The position numbers and the translations under genes were made by a program. From the NCBI RefSeq assembly GCF_958450345.1, contig NC_088783.1, positions 57,202,395-57,266,394 on the forward strand: a stretch of DNA of 64,000 nt. The letters run 5' to 3'. Positions 43,864-55,444 of this stretch are shown here, in pieces. The notes below the pieces were generated by a model that saw only the letters and a list, made by a program, of their open reading frames with translations, made no database searches and was not told the DNA's origin. This stretch comes from Calliphora vicina (Eukaryota; Arthropoda; Insecta; Diptera; Calliphoridae). Positions within the stretch are counted from its first letter, which is position 1. The number at the start of each line of letters is the position of its first letter.

Positions 43864-44345
43864 AGAACCGGTTCATGATTCATGCTATTCTATAGGAACC
43901 AGCTCCTATTTCATGCTATTCTATAGGAACCAGCTCCTATTTCATGCTATTCTATAGGAACCAGCTCCTATTTCATGCTATTCTATAGGAACCAGCTCCT
44001 ATTTCATGCTATTCTATAGGAACCAGCTCCTATTTCATGCTATTCTATAGGAACCAGCTCCTATTTCATGCTATTCTATAGGAACTGGTTCCTATTTCAT
44101 GGTATTCTATAGGAACTGGTTCCTATTTCATGGTATTCTATAGGAACTGGTTCCTATTTCATGGTATTCTATAGGAACTGGTTCCTATTTCATGGTATTC
44201 TATAGGAACTGGTTCCTATTTCATGGTATTCTATAGGAACTGGTTCCTATTTCATGGTATTCTATAGGAACTGGTTGCTATTTCATGCTATTCTATAGGA
44301 ACTGGTTCCTATTTCATGCTATTATATAAGAATAAGTTAATTTGT
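43864..44345 (+). repeat. 31-bp palindromic minisatellite, array 1
   Basis: About fifteen units of 31 bp (CTATTCTATAGGAAC...CTATTTCATG). The first six or so share the core GGAACCAGCTCC, the next group GGAACTGGTTCC, so variants occur in runs, as expected from local tandem duplication. It begins from a lone GAACCGGTTC near 43866. Confidence 0.95.
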
Positions 44346-45594
44346 CATGCTTTTGTATATGAATGGGTTGTTTATTCACAACATATGTAAGTCATAATTC
44401 AATGATATTTTACTATGTAGAAATTTATTCTGATTTTATTTTTATTCATTGACGTAAGCATTAATTTATGCATACATGCTGGCAACACTTCTCCTTCACT
44501 CTCGCTCTCTCTCTTAGAATTTGTGGCTCTTTTCACATTCACAGCATGACAGCTTAATTTACTTCTTATATCTAATGCAGAGGTTCGCAAAAATAAATCC
44601 TCTCACCAATACACTTACTCTCACCAACACATTCAATTCTTTATTTTATTCAGTGCACCTACAAACACACAAATACAAAAACTGAAAAAATAAAGATAAA
44701 GTCATACACCAGTACTCATGCGTATTCCTAGTTGTCTCGTTGAGTGGACAACGTCTACTAAAATGTAAGAGCATAAGAATACGTGTGATTTTATTTTCCA
44801 CAATTGTGGTATGGGCTGCGCATTACTGATCTAATGTCATTCTTATTTTTGCTTTAGTCCTTCCTTTTGACATTTTGCTAAATTGTTTTATTTTGTTTCA
44901 TTATTTATTTATGTATTATAAACAAACAAGTAAATTTTTGTTGTTGCACGTTCTGGCACGTTTGTTTTTATTGTTGTTGTTGTTGCTTTTAATATCTATT
45001 AAGCACAAACAAATTTAATTACAACAACATTTTTGACAAAAATCAAACCAACAACATATAATAGTAAGCAAACAACAAAAATGTTTTTTTTGTTTTCGCA
45101 AATCTTGACATTGAAAAAGTGTATATTTGACATTGAAAATTATTTTCTACTTTTAGTAAATTTTGTTGTTGTTGGCGCTTTATTTCTCAGTCTATTTAAT
45201 TAATTTTGTAGTTGTTGTTTGTTTGTTGTTGCTGCTATATTTCTTTGTTTATATTTTTGAGTGAATTTTTTTTTTTTTTTATATAAAAATTATAGAAAAT
45301 TTTATAACGTTTTTTTGTTTTTGAATGCATACAAAGTGATAAGAAGAGAAAAAAAAAATATGTGTGAAATTATTAAACAACAACAATTTATAATAAACAA
45401 TAAAGTCTATTATTATTGTTATTGAAATGCAGCACAAAGTGCATGTGGAATGTGTATTTTTGGTGAAAATTGTCAACATTGCACATTAACCACTAAAGTG
45501 GGTTAAGAAAAATAGTTGGAAATAGAGGACTGTTCTAAACTGGTTGAATTTTCAAAACGACTTTAAAAAATGTTTACCTTCAAAAATAAACCAT
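44346..45594. other. Spacer between minisatellite arrays 1 and 2
   Basis: AT-rich with TTG/CAA-rich runs (44960-44990, 45205-45235) and no gene recognised. Confidence 0.4.
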
Positions 45595-46345
45595 CTATTC
45601 TATAGGAACCATGCTATTTTATAGGAACCGATTCCTATTTCATGCTATTTTATAGGAACCCCTTCCTTTTTCATGCTATTCTATAGGATTCGGTTCCTTT
45701 TTCATGCTATTCTATATTATTCGGCTCCTATTTCATGCTATTCTATATTATTCGGCTCCTATTTCATGCTATTCTATAGGAACCGGTTCCTATTCCATGC
45801 TATTCTATAGGAACCGGTTCCTATTTCACGCTATTCTATAGGAACCGGTTCCTATTTCACGCTATTCTATGGGAACCGGTTCCTATTTCACGCTATTCTA
45901 TAGGAACCGGTTCCTATTTCACGCTATTCTATAGGAACCGGTTCCTATTTCACGCTATTCTATAGGAACCGGTTCCTTTTTCAAGCTAGTCTGTAGGATT
46001 CGGTTCCTATTTCATGATATTCTATAGGAGCCGGTTCCTTTTTCATGCTATTCTATAGAAACCGGTTGCTATTTCGTGCTATTCTATAGCAAACGGTTGC
46101 TACTTCGTACTATTCTATAGCAAACGGTTGCTATTTCGTGCTATTCTATAGCAAACGGTTGCTATTTCGTGCTATTCTATAGCAAACGGTTGCTATTTCG
46201 TACTATTCTATAGCAAACGGTTGCTATTTCATGCTATTTTCCTATTCCATGCTATTCTATAGGAACCGGTTCCATTTTAATGATATTTTACTGAAACCGG
46301 TTCATTTTCATGATGAACTGGTTAATTTTTCATGTTATTCTTTAT
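45595..46345 (+). repeat. 31-bp palindromic minisatellite, array 2
   Basis: About two dozen units. Many have the perfect 14-bp palindrome AGGAACCGGTTCCT with a TTTCACG or TTTCATG spacer. A run near 46070-46225 has AGCAAACGGTTGCT instead, with matching changes on both arms. Edges decay into single diverged units (46260-46345). Confidence 0.95.
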
Positions 46346-47205
46346 GAGCCGATTTCATGCATTTTAACCTTTTTTAAATTATTTTGCACAAACAAATTAT
46401 TTTTTTTTTAATTTTTTTAACAAAAACAAGTTCCTTTGGCAATTGTAAGATAGTTTACCTAGGTTGGTTATTGTTTATTTCGTTTAATAATCCCATCTAA
46501 AAATAACAAGAAATAATGAACGAACTTATATCGTTTTGCAATAATCGATAAGAAAATGAAACTAAACTAAACACAAGGAACCCATCCATAATTGCCCTCA
46601 CATAGAGACGCATCGACGTTTATTACTGGACAGAATTACTGCACGAGTAATCGTGGCTGTTGCTACGAGTACCACCAACCACATGAATGAGTGAATTAGT
46701 ACTCAAACGTACTTGTGTAGTTTTGAATCTTTTGAACGAAATACGAGACTTTGCTTGATGTTAAAACAAATCGTTGTTAATAAAACAAAGTAAGAAAAAC
46801 TACAAGAAAATTGCATAAAAAAGAAAAACAAAACAGCAAACAACTACTCAATGTGATGATGAGATTACAACAATGGGCAAACAAAAATGAAAACAACAAC
46901 TATACATGACTTTTACTACATAAATAGTACCAGAACAACTTGTACAAGTACAAGTACGACTAGTACTTGTTCGCTTCTCTTTTCTTGTGTTCTTCTCCGA
47001 CTAGTTGGTGTTTTTGCCAAAGAATTCTGCAATTACAGCATGGTTTAGATTTGTTTTCGTAATTGCTTAAGAAAAGTTAAGTTAATAGTGAGATATTGCA
47101 ATTAAAGTGATTGCCTAGCACAAATTGAAAGGACTTTGTTTAATTCATTTGGTATTTGGATCTATCAAGAAGACCCAAAGTAGAGTTTAAACTTATTTGT
47201 TCCAC
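46346..47205. other. Spacer between minisatellite arrays 2 and 3
   Basis: No gene recognised. A GTAC/AGTAC-rich patch lies near 46930-46970. Confidence 0.4.
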
Positions 47206-47207
47206 TT

Positions 47208-48395
47208 CATATAGGAACCGGTTCCTAATTCATGCTATTCTGTAGAAACGGGTTCCTATTTCATGCTATTCTGTAGAAACGGGTTCCTATTTCATGCTAT
47301 TCTGTAGGAACAGGTTCCTATTTCAAGCTATTCTATAGGAACCGGTTCCTATTTCATGCTATTCTATAGGAACCGGTTCCTATTTCATGCTATTCTATAG
47401 GAACTGGTTCCTATTTCATGCAATTTTTTAGGAACTGGTTCCTATTTCATGCAATTTTTTAAGAACTGGTTCCTATTTCATGCTATTCTATAGGATCTGG
47501 TTCCTATTTCATGCTATTTTATAGGAACGGGTTCCTATTTCATGCTATTTTATAGGAACGGGTTCCTATTTCATGCTATTTTATAGGAACGGGTTCCTAT
47601 TTCATGCTATTCGATAGGAACGGGTTCCTATTTCATGCTATTCGATAGGAACGGGTTCCTATTTCATGCTATTCGATAGGAACGGGTTCCTATTTCATGC
47701 TATTCGATAGGAACGGGTTCCTATTTCATGCTATTCTATATTAACCGGTTCCTATTTCATGCTATTCTATAAGATTCGGTTCCTATTTCATGCCATTCTA
47801 TAGGAACCGGTTATTATTTCATGCCGTTCTATAGGAACCGATTCTTATTTCATGCTATTCTGTAGAAACGGGTTCCTATTTCATGCTATTCTGTAGAAAC
47901 GGGTTCCTATTTCATGCTATTCTGTAGAAACGGGTTCCTATTTCATGCTATTCTGTAGAAACGGGTTCCTATTTCATGCTATTCTATAGGAACCAGTTCC
48001 TATTTCATGCAATTCTATAGGAACCGGTTCCTATTTCATGCTATTCTATAGGAATCGGTTCCTATATCATGCTATTCTATAGGAATCGGTTCCTATATCA
48101 TGCTATTCTATAGGAATCGGTTCCTATATCATGCTATTCTATAGGAACCGGTTCCTAATTCATGTTATTCTATAGGAACCGGTTAATATTTCATGCTATT
48201 CGATAGGAACCGGTTCCTATTTCATGCTATTCGATAGGAACGGGTTCCTATTTCATGCTATTCGATAGGAACGGGTTCCTATTTCATGCTATTCGATAGG
48301 AACGGGTTCCTATTTCATGCTATTCTATAGGAACGGGTTCCTATTTCATGCTATTCTATAGGAACGGGTTCCTATTTCATGCTATTCTATAGGAA
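47208..48395 (+). repeat. 31-bp palindromic minisatellite, array 3
   Basis: About 38 units, with runs of core variants GGAACCGGTTCC, GGAACGGGTTCC, GAAACGGGTTCC and GGAATCGGTTCC. The same blocks reappear at different places (the GTAGAAACGGG run at 47231-47290 and 47860-47965; the TTCGATAGG run at 47610-47710 and 48195-48305), suggesting larger duplications within the array. It ends at 48395 with a short inverted piece (GGAATAGCATGAAATA) and abuts a mariner relic. Confidence 0.95.
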
Positions 48396-48414
48396 TAGCA
48401 TGAAATATTGGAAC

Positions 48415-49215
48415 CAACATATGCGGGAAGTTTGACCTTACTTCTTTAATATGAAGCTTATGGTGAACTCTGTTGTGTGGTTCAGAATTGGTGGTTTCAA
48501 CAAGGAAGACGAAGATTGTCCAGGCCAGCCTAAAAAGTTTGAAGATCAAGAATGGGAGGCATTTTTCTATAAAGATTGTTGTTCAACAAGAGCTTGCAAA
48601 ATTATTGGGAGCTATTCAGTCAGCAATTTCAAAACGTTTGCGAACAGCAGGGTTCATTCAAAATTGGGTATTATACAAATTAAAGGCTAGATAAATTGAT
48701 ACACGATTTTTCATGTCCGAAATGCTATAAAAGAAAATCACCGGCCAACCAACCGAATCGACACCAAAGCCAAATATCCATGGCGCTAAGGTAATTCTCT
48801 GTGTTTGGTGGGAGCTAGCTATTATGAGCTGCTGAAATCTGGCCAGACCATCACAGGAAACCTGCACCGAACGCAACTGATTCGTGTGAATCGAGCATTA
48901 ACCGAAAGACGACCAGAATATGCGGTCAGACATGAAACCCTAATATTCCATAATGACAATGCTCGGCCACATAGTGTAATACCTGTTAAAAAGAAGTGGT
49001 TATGAAGTTTTGCCTCGCACTCCTTATAGTCCAGACCTTGCTCCGTCCGACTACTATTTGTTTCAATCGATGCAAAATGCTCTCTCTGGGATACGCTTCA
49101 GTTTGGAACAGAGTATCCGTAATTCGCTTGATTCGTTCTTGGCCTGAAAAGATCAGCATTACCTTAGTTTTATTTAAATTTAATGATAAACAGCACTTAA
49201 TGAAAGACGCCTTTT
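48415..49215 (+). pseudogene. mariner (DD34D) transposase relic
   Basis: CGGGAAGTTTGACCTTACTT corresponds to the MREV..YF N-terminus seen at 28730. A deletion then joins directly to WFRIGGFNKEDEDCPGQPKK, FEDQEWEAFF, and shifted frames give CSTRACKIIG. The region of the first catalytic Asp is deleted (KRKSPANQPNRHQSQISMAL frame). Later: VILCVWWELAIMSCxKSGQT, ALTERRPEYAVRHETLIFHN, DNARPHS (second Asp kept), SPDLAPSDYYLFQ in a shifted frame and SLDSFLA. It starts at the edge of minisatellite array 3. Confidence 0.85.
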
Positions 49216-50452
49216 TTGCCTAATGTCTTATTGCAATACTAGCATCATGATTTATGAATATCGCTTTTATTAAAAAAACAATCAACTATTTTCTTGCTAC
49301 AAATAAACAACTCTGTTCTAACTACTACTATTCATTGCATCACTGCTCTCTCAAAAGACTAGCGTTGTCAATTTAGCGATTTTGGAGATTTAGTGGTTTC
49401 GTACTAACCAAAAATTTAAATATTGTCTAGGAGTGTTTTCAATAAAACTGTTGCTTTAACTTTTGTCTTAAGGCTTGTTCAATTATTAAAGCAATGTGGG
49501 CGACATTTGGGGATCCTCCAAACAAATTACCAAGGAGAGAAATTATGAAAAATCTGCTGTAACATTTAAGTTATTACTCGTGCAGAAAAAAAGTTGTCAT
49601 CACTGCTTTCTGACAGCCAGTTAACTAAAGTAGCAGCTGCATTTTACTGCTATGATGCCATAGTTTTTCATCATAATGCTTTGTTAGTTGGCAGTGCATT
49701 TTATAGTATTAAATATTATTTCTGCTTGCACTGCTGCTGCTACTTCTGCTGGTGATAACAACAATAAATAGTCTAGAATATTTTGCAATTAAATGAAATT
49801 ATTGCAATTTTCTACATGTTGTTTTTAGTAGTAGTGCTGAAAATTATATTCATTTTACGCTTCATCACATACGATAAGGTTATAAGTTTCGTTATAACAA
49901 TTTGAAGCACACAATCAAGTCAATGTGAGTGAGCCTTCAGACGGTATGACTATTAACTGGATAGTTAAATAAATATAAAGAAATTGATTTCATTTGATTT
50001 CCGTGTAATATAATTTTCTTCGTAAATATACAGTTTTTCTAACTTATGTGTGTTTGTGATCTAAATAGATCGTTATGGAAAATGTTATGAAAATGATTCA
50101 TAAATAGCAGAGATATTAATTAAGAGAGAAATTATTTTAATAGGACTAGTGCCGTGACTGGTGAAGAGAGAGAGCAAATGACGTAACGGTTCAAAATGTA
50201 TTAAAAAGTTCACTATAGTAATTAATTTATGTGTGTGAAGTTAAATTTCGAAATTTATAACCCTAGACACAAACCAGTTGAGTTAACAGAGTTCTGTTTA
50301 AAATCTAACATAGCACTGTTAAACATTGGAAATCAAGGTAGGTGTATTCAAAATGGAATAATAATCACACGGTTGTACCAAGTAGACCACTGTTGATGGA
50401 AACGGGAACTAATCTCCCGCTTTTTCCAAAAACTAAGTCAAATCATAAATAA
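49216..50452. other. AT-rich intergenic sequence
   Basis: No gene or recognised repeat. Confidence 0.4.
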
Positions 50453-50997
50453 ATTTCTTGGAAATGGGAGAAGATGGGCGGATGAATCTTGCTGGAATAT
50501 TCAGATAGGGTGTTGGTCTATCATGGTCCGTGGTCATAAACTTCAACAGTGCAAGTTCTGATAGAGAAATTTAAATTTCTTGGGAGGATGAATTTAAATT
50601 TCTTGGAGATGGGAGAAGATGGGCGGATGAATATTGTTGGAATATTTAATTAGGGTGTTGGTCTATCATGGTTTGTGGTCATAATCTTCAATAGTGCAGG
50701 TTCTGATAGAGAAATTTAAATTTTTCTGAAATTAAAATTTCTTGGGAGGATGAATCTAAATTTCTTGGAAATGGGAGAAGATGGGCGGATGAATCTTGCT
50801 GGAGTATTTAGGTAGAGTGTTGGTCTATCATGGTCCGTGATCATAAACTTCAACAGTACAAGTTCTGATAGAGAAATTTAAATTTTACTGAAATTTAAAT
50901 TTCTTGGGAGGATGAATCTAAATGGGAGAAGATAGGCGGATGAATCTTGCTGGAATATTTAGGTAGGATGTTGGTCTATCATGGTTTGTCCTATCCA
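50453..50997 (+). repeat. ~155-bp tandem repeat, four units
   Basis: GAGAAGATGGGCGGATGAAT (or a close variant) occurs near 50467, 50616, 50771 and 50928, spaced about 149-157 bp. Each is followed by TGTTGGTCTATCATGGT and TTCTGATAGAGAAATTTAAA. Units differ by small indels in the AAATTTAAATTTCTTGGGAG linker. The last unit is truncated. No reading frame is preserved. Confidence 0.9.
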
Positions 50998-51655
50998 TAG
51001 GACATCCCCAATGTAAAGTAACGAGTGGATTTCATACAAAGTGCTTCAACTAACACTACCTTGGTTCCTATCCACCAGTAACCAATCAAGTGACTACTTC
51101 AGGGCCCGTTCCTCTTCCTCAACCCTATAACTTTCAAAATTAAACATTTTTTCTTAGACAACAGGGCACCCAAAATTCGTTGCTCGCTTAAGTACTTAAA
51201 CTATTCTTCCTGTTGGTGTCTTTTAACAATTTCTTTCTTCAATTATTTTGCTTTTAACTACATACTCGTACGAAAATCGTTCTTTTCATTTGTCTTGCTT
51301 GAAAATAGTATTAAACATTTAAATTGCTATTGTTATTACTGCTTTAGCTTGCTTTGCTGTTGTCGGTTGGTACGTACTTGTTGGCTACAGTTGGTTTCCT
51401 TTTGCACTTCAATATTTAATGGTGTTGTAAAAGATTTAAACAGTTTTGTAGTTGATAATTGCAAACTATTTAGACAAGTTGCTGCAACTATTAATGATTA
51501 TGCTTGTACCAGAGCTTGTTTTCTTCTTCGGCTTGTGTTTCTTTTTTTTTCAGGGCAATTTTAACCCATGACTAAAGTGTGTTTAGCCATGAGAGTTTAA
51601 AGAAAAAGAAGTAGATTTTGTGGTAATAAATATACAGTAAATGACCGCTATAACG
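50998..51655. other. Intergenic sequence
   Basis: No recognised feature. The 89-codon plus frame at 51295-51564 is Cys/Phe/Leu-rich without a known motif; its TTGTTGTTG-type composition argues against a gene. Confidence 0.35.
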
Positions 51656-51659
51656 AATT

Positions 51660-52395
51660 AAATTATGAGCCCAAGAACGAATCAAGCCAATTTCGGATAC
51701 TCTGTTTCAAAGTTTAACGTATCCCAGAGAGAGCGTTCTGCGTCGATCGAAACAAATAGTAGTCGGACGGGGAAAGGTCTGGACTATAAGCGGTTGAGGT
51801 TAAACTTCCCAACCACTTCTTTATAAATAGTTTTTTAACAGGTATTGCAACATGTGGCCGAGCGTTGTCATGATGGTATATTACGGTTTCATGTCTGGTC
51901 GCATATTCTGGGCGTTTTTCGGCCAATGCTCGATTCAAACGAATCACAGGTTTCCTGTGATGGTCTGGCATGATTTCAGCACCTCATCATAGATATAATC
52001 CTCTTGGCCCCACCAACTACAGATAATTACCTTAGCGCCTTGGATATTTGGCTTTGGTGTCGATTTGGCTGGTTGGCCGGGCTTCACATACGATCTCTTA
52101 CGCTTCGGTTTATCGTAATGGATCCATTTTTCATCGCAAGTAATGATTTTATAGCGTTCAAATGTCATTTCGTCATGGTACCCAAATTCCCTGCTTTTGG
52201 ATGAATCCTGCTATTCGCAAACGTTTTGAAATTGCTGCTTGAGTAGCTCCCAATGATGTTGCAAGCTGCTGTTGAATTTTGCAACAATCTTCATGGAGTA
52301 ATGCCTCCAATTCTTGGTCTTCGAACTTTTTTGACTGGCCTGGACGAACTTTGTCTTCCTTGTCAAAATCACCAAATTCAAACTAAATAGAACTG
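51660..52395 (-). pseudogene. mariner (DD34D) transposase relic with all three catalytic Asp codons
   Basis: Minus strand: FEDQELEALLHEDCCK, QQQLATSLGATQAAISKRLR, MTFERYKIITCDEKWIHYDK (first Asp), PKRKRSYVKPGQPAKSTPKP, NIQGAKVIICSWWGQ, then after a frameshift ALAEKRPEYATRHETVIYHH, DNARPHVAIPVKK (second Asp), AYSPDLSPSDYYLF (third Asp), LDSFLG. The 74- and 85-codon frames (51944-52168 and 51714-51971) overlap at the frameshift. The N-terminus beyond FEDQ and the last 20 or so C-terminal residues are missing. It is inactive, but among the better preserved cores here. Confidence 0.9.
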
Positions 52396-53084
52396 TGGGG
52401 AACTAACTGATACCCTTTCTGTGTCAAATTAAACATATGACATATTAATATCGCATAATTTTCATTTTATACTTAAAATTCCTAGGAAAGCTGTGGCAAC
52501 TTGTAACATGGTTTCTTTGGAAAATGTGGGTTTAACTTACGTCATTTGTCACATATTAATTTTTATAAAGAAAAAAAGCAATGTAATGTCTTCTTTTACA
52601 ATATTTTTGTTTGTTTTCTTAGCACTTTATTGCGTGTATTCGCACTGTGTGTACGTCTGTGTGTCAGAAACAGATGGGATTTTATGCTCTAAATGTACCG
52701 CTTTTTTAAATAACCCACCATTGTGAACTAATATAAAATATTTAAACATTTTCGTTTAATGATTTTATATAATAAACCAAGAACGACTAAATATAATCAG
52801 AAACACTTTAGATTTTTTGATAACATCCATAGAACCAGAGATATTGCAACAACTACTAGAACCCGTTGTACAGAACATTTTCGATCGTCTTAATTATGAA
52901 TAGGGCTGTTAGTTATTAAGCGTTTCCGTGGATCTAGTTCCGAAGGTGACAATTTCAAGTGAATATCATTGATTGAAGAACTTGTTCCAGAACCGGAAGC
53001 GACACCAGCTTCGTAATGCTTCCGTAGAACTTGTTCCGAAAGTGACCATTTTAAACAGACATCATTGGTCAACGCCAAACTAGA
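52396..53084. other. Intergenic sequence with diverged internal repeat
   Basis: 52900-53080 contains two diverged copies of a roughly 100-bp unit (CTAGTTCCGAAGGTGACAAT and CTTGTTCCGAAAGTGACCAT, each followed by an ATCATTG motif). GTTCCG and AGAACTTG motifs echo the GTTCTAG unit of the neighbouring minisatellite. Confidence 0.5.
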
Positions 53085-53320
53085 ACCAGTACTGGCTATA
53101 TTCATGTGTTCTAGAACTAGCGGTGAAACTAACACAGATTTCCTTAGGATTTTTCACGCTATGGGGTTCTAGGGTACCCGATTATTATAGAATTAGTAAA
53201 CTTTCGGAGCTGTAAGTGACACACTTTTGAGGCCTGAACAGAACTCATATGTAGATATCTAACCGAGCAGTACTTCTCAACCAAACAACTATGAAGTAGT
53301 CAAAATCATTTGGATAACTA
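53085..53320 (+). repeat. Duplicated left flank of the 11-bp array, copy 1
   Basis: TTCTAGAACTAGCGGTGAAA, AACACAGATTTCCTTAGGAT and TTTCGGAGCTGTAAGTGACA through CAACTATGAAGTAGTCAAAA are almost identical to 56375-56555. Copy 1 holds about 40 extra bases (GGGTTCTAGGGTACCCGATT area) missing from copy 2. Confidence 0.9.
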
Positions 53321-53321
53321 A

Positions 53322-54502
53322 TCTAGTTCAGTTCTAGTTCAGTTCTAGTTCTAGTTCAGTTCTAGTTCAGTTCTAGTTCAGTTCTAGTTCAGTTCTAGTT
53401 CAGTTCTAGTTCAGTTCTAGTTCAGTTCTAGTTCAGTTCTAGTTCAGTTCTAGTTCAGTTCTAGTTCAGTTCTAGTTCAGTTCTAGTTCAGTTCTAGTTC
53501 AGTTCTAGTTCAGTTCTAGTTCAGTTCTAGTTCAGTTCTAGTTCAGTTCTAGTTCAGTTCTAGTTCAGTTCTAGTTCTAGTTCAGTTCTAGTTCAGTTCT
53601 AGTTCAGTTCTAGTTCAGTTCTAGTTCAGTTCTAGTTCAGTTCTAGTTCAGTTCTAGTTCAGTTCTAGTTCAGTTCTAGTTCAGTTCTAGTTCAGTTCTA
53701 GTTCAGTTCTAGTTCAGTTCTAGTTCAGTTCTAGTTCAGTTCTAGTTCAGTTCTAGTTCAGTTCTAGTTCAGTTCTAGTTCAGTTCTAGTTCAGTTCTAG
53801 TTCAGTTCTAGTTCAGTTCTAGTTCAGTTCTAGTTCAGTTCTAGTTCAGTTCTAGTTCAGTTCTAGTTCAGTTCTAGTTCAGTTCTAGTTCAGTTCTAGT
53901 TCAGTTCTAGTTCAGTTCTAGTTCAGTTCTAGTTCAGTTCTAGTTCAGTTCTAGTTCAGTTCTAGTTCAGTTCTAGTTCAGTTCTAGTTCAGTTCTAGTT
54001 CAGTTCTAGTTCAGTTCTAGTTCAGTTCTAGTTCAGTTCTAGTTCAGTTCTAGTTCTAGTTCAGTTCTAGTTCAGTTCTAGTTCAGTTCTAGTTCAGTTC
54101 TAGTTCAGTTCTAGTTCAGTTCTAGTTCAGTTCTAGTTCAGTTCTAGTTCAGTTCTAGTTCAGTTCTAGTTCAGTTCTAGTTCAGTTCTAGTTCAGTTCT
54201 AGTTCAGTTCTAGTTCAGTTCTAGTCTAGTTCAGTTCTAGTTCAGTTCTAGTTCAGTTCTAGTTCAGTTCTAGTTCAGTTCTAGTTCAGTTCTAGTTCAG
54301 TTCTAGTTCAGTTCTAGTTCAGTTCTAGTTCAGTTCTAGTTCAGTTCTAGTTCAGTTCTAGTTCAGTTCTAGTTCAGTTCTAGTTCAGTTCTAGTTCAGT
54401 TCTAGTTCAGTTCTAGTTCAGTTCTAGTTCAGTTCTAGTTCAGTTCTAGTTCAGTTCTAGTTCAGTTCTAGTTCAGTTCTAGTTCAGTTCTAGTTCAGTT
54501 CT
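53322..54502 (+). repeat. 11-bp minisatellite (TTCAGTTCTAG)n, long array
   Basis: Roughly 107 units of 11 bp over about 1.18 kb, almost perfectly uniform. There are rare shortened units (TTCTAGTTCTAG near 53335, 53573 and 54052; CTAGTCTAG near 54224). Such homogeneity points to recent expansion or continuing unequal exchange, or could hide assembly collapse or inflation. Confidence 0.98.
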
Positions 54503-55444
54503 GGTACTCGAATCCTATGAAAACTTCCTGTAGCCTTGACAGTTATAAACTGCAGGATCTGTAAGTGCATGCAGATCCTGAACAGAACTTATTTGTACAA
54601 GATTCTATAGAAGTCGAGGTATTACGTCTTCTCACAACCTTCCTTGTTTATTCGTTTATTCGTCTCCAGATCACTAACGGCATTCTGTCTCTGGTACTAA
54701 CTATTTATTAAACAACCTGCTGACATTTGAGTAAAGATATTCACAGAAGAAAATATCTGTAGGCTCTTCAAATTAAGTCCTTAATGAACTACAAAAATGG
54801 AGGTCTCCATTTCAATAATTTATTTTTAATGTAGACATGACTTTTACTTATAACTTTTAAGTCAGTCTCATGGTTAACTTAATAATCACAACGTTTAAAT
54901 CATATATCATGTTTAAACCACATATAACCTATAAATAATGATAAACCCTAATAAAACTTTATTTCTCTTACAAAATACCTTTATTTTCTTTCATTAAACC
55001 TCTTAATTGTTATTATTTTGACCACATACGAATAGAACCCAGACAAATCACAGTTGGAAAACTCTATACAGTTGTTGTTTTAGGTCAAATAATAAAAAAA
55101 AAAAATAAAAAAAACAGCAACTACTTACAACGTTTAAATCATGTGATGAATGTTTCAGAAAGAAACAATTGCAAAAAAGTCAATGTACGACCTTTAAAAA
55201 GGAACAATGAAACAAAAAGAAAACAGAAAACTAAAAACCGCACAAAACACATTGAAAAATATAAAATGTTTATTCAATGTTATATTGGCAACAAACTGGA
55301 AAAAAACACTGTAATTATTTAGTTACCAGGTTTTAGTAGCGAAATTAAGATACAAAGGTTTAATTTAAAAAAAAATGTATTGGATTTTTTAAAAATTTTT
55401 GCTTTTATTTTGAAACATTTGTAGAATATAAATTTATTCAAAGT
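54503..55444. other. Spacer after the long 11-bp array
   Basis: No gene recognised. The right flank starts TGGTACTCGAATCC and is not shared with the second array. Confidence 0.4.

Noticed and set aside
43864..48395. CRISPR array
   Set aside because: Units of 31 bp are directly contiguous with no unique spacers, the context is an insect genome, and no cas-like genes exist.
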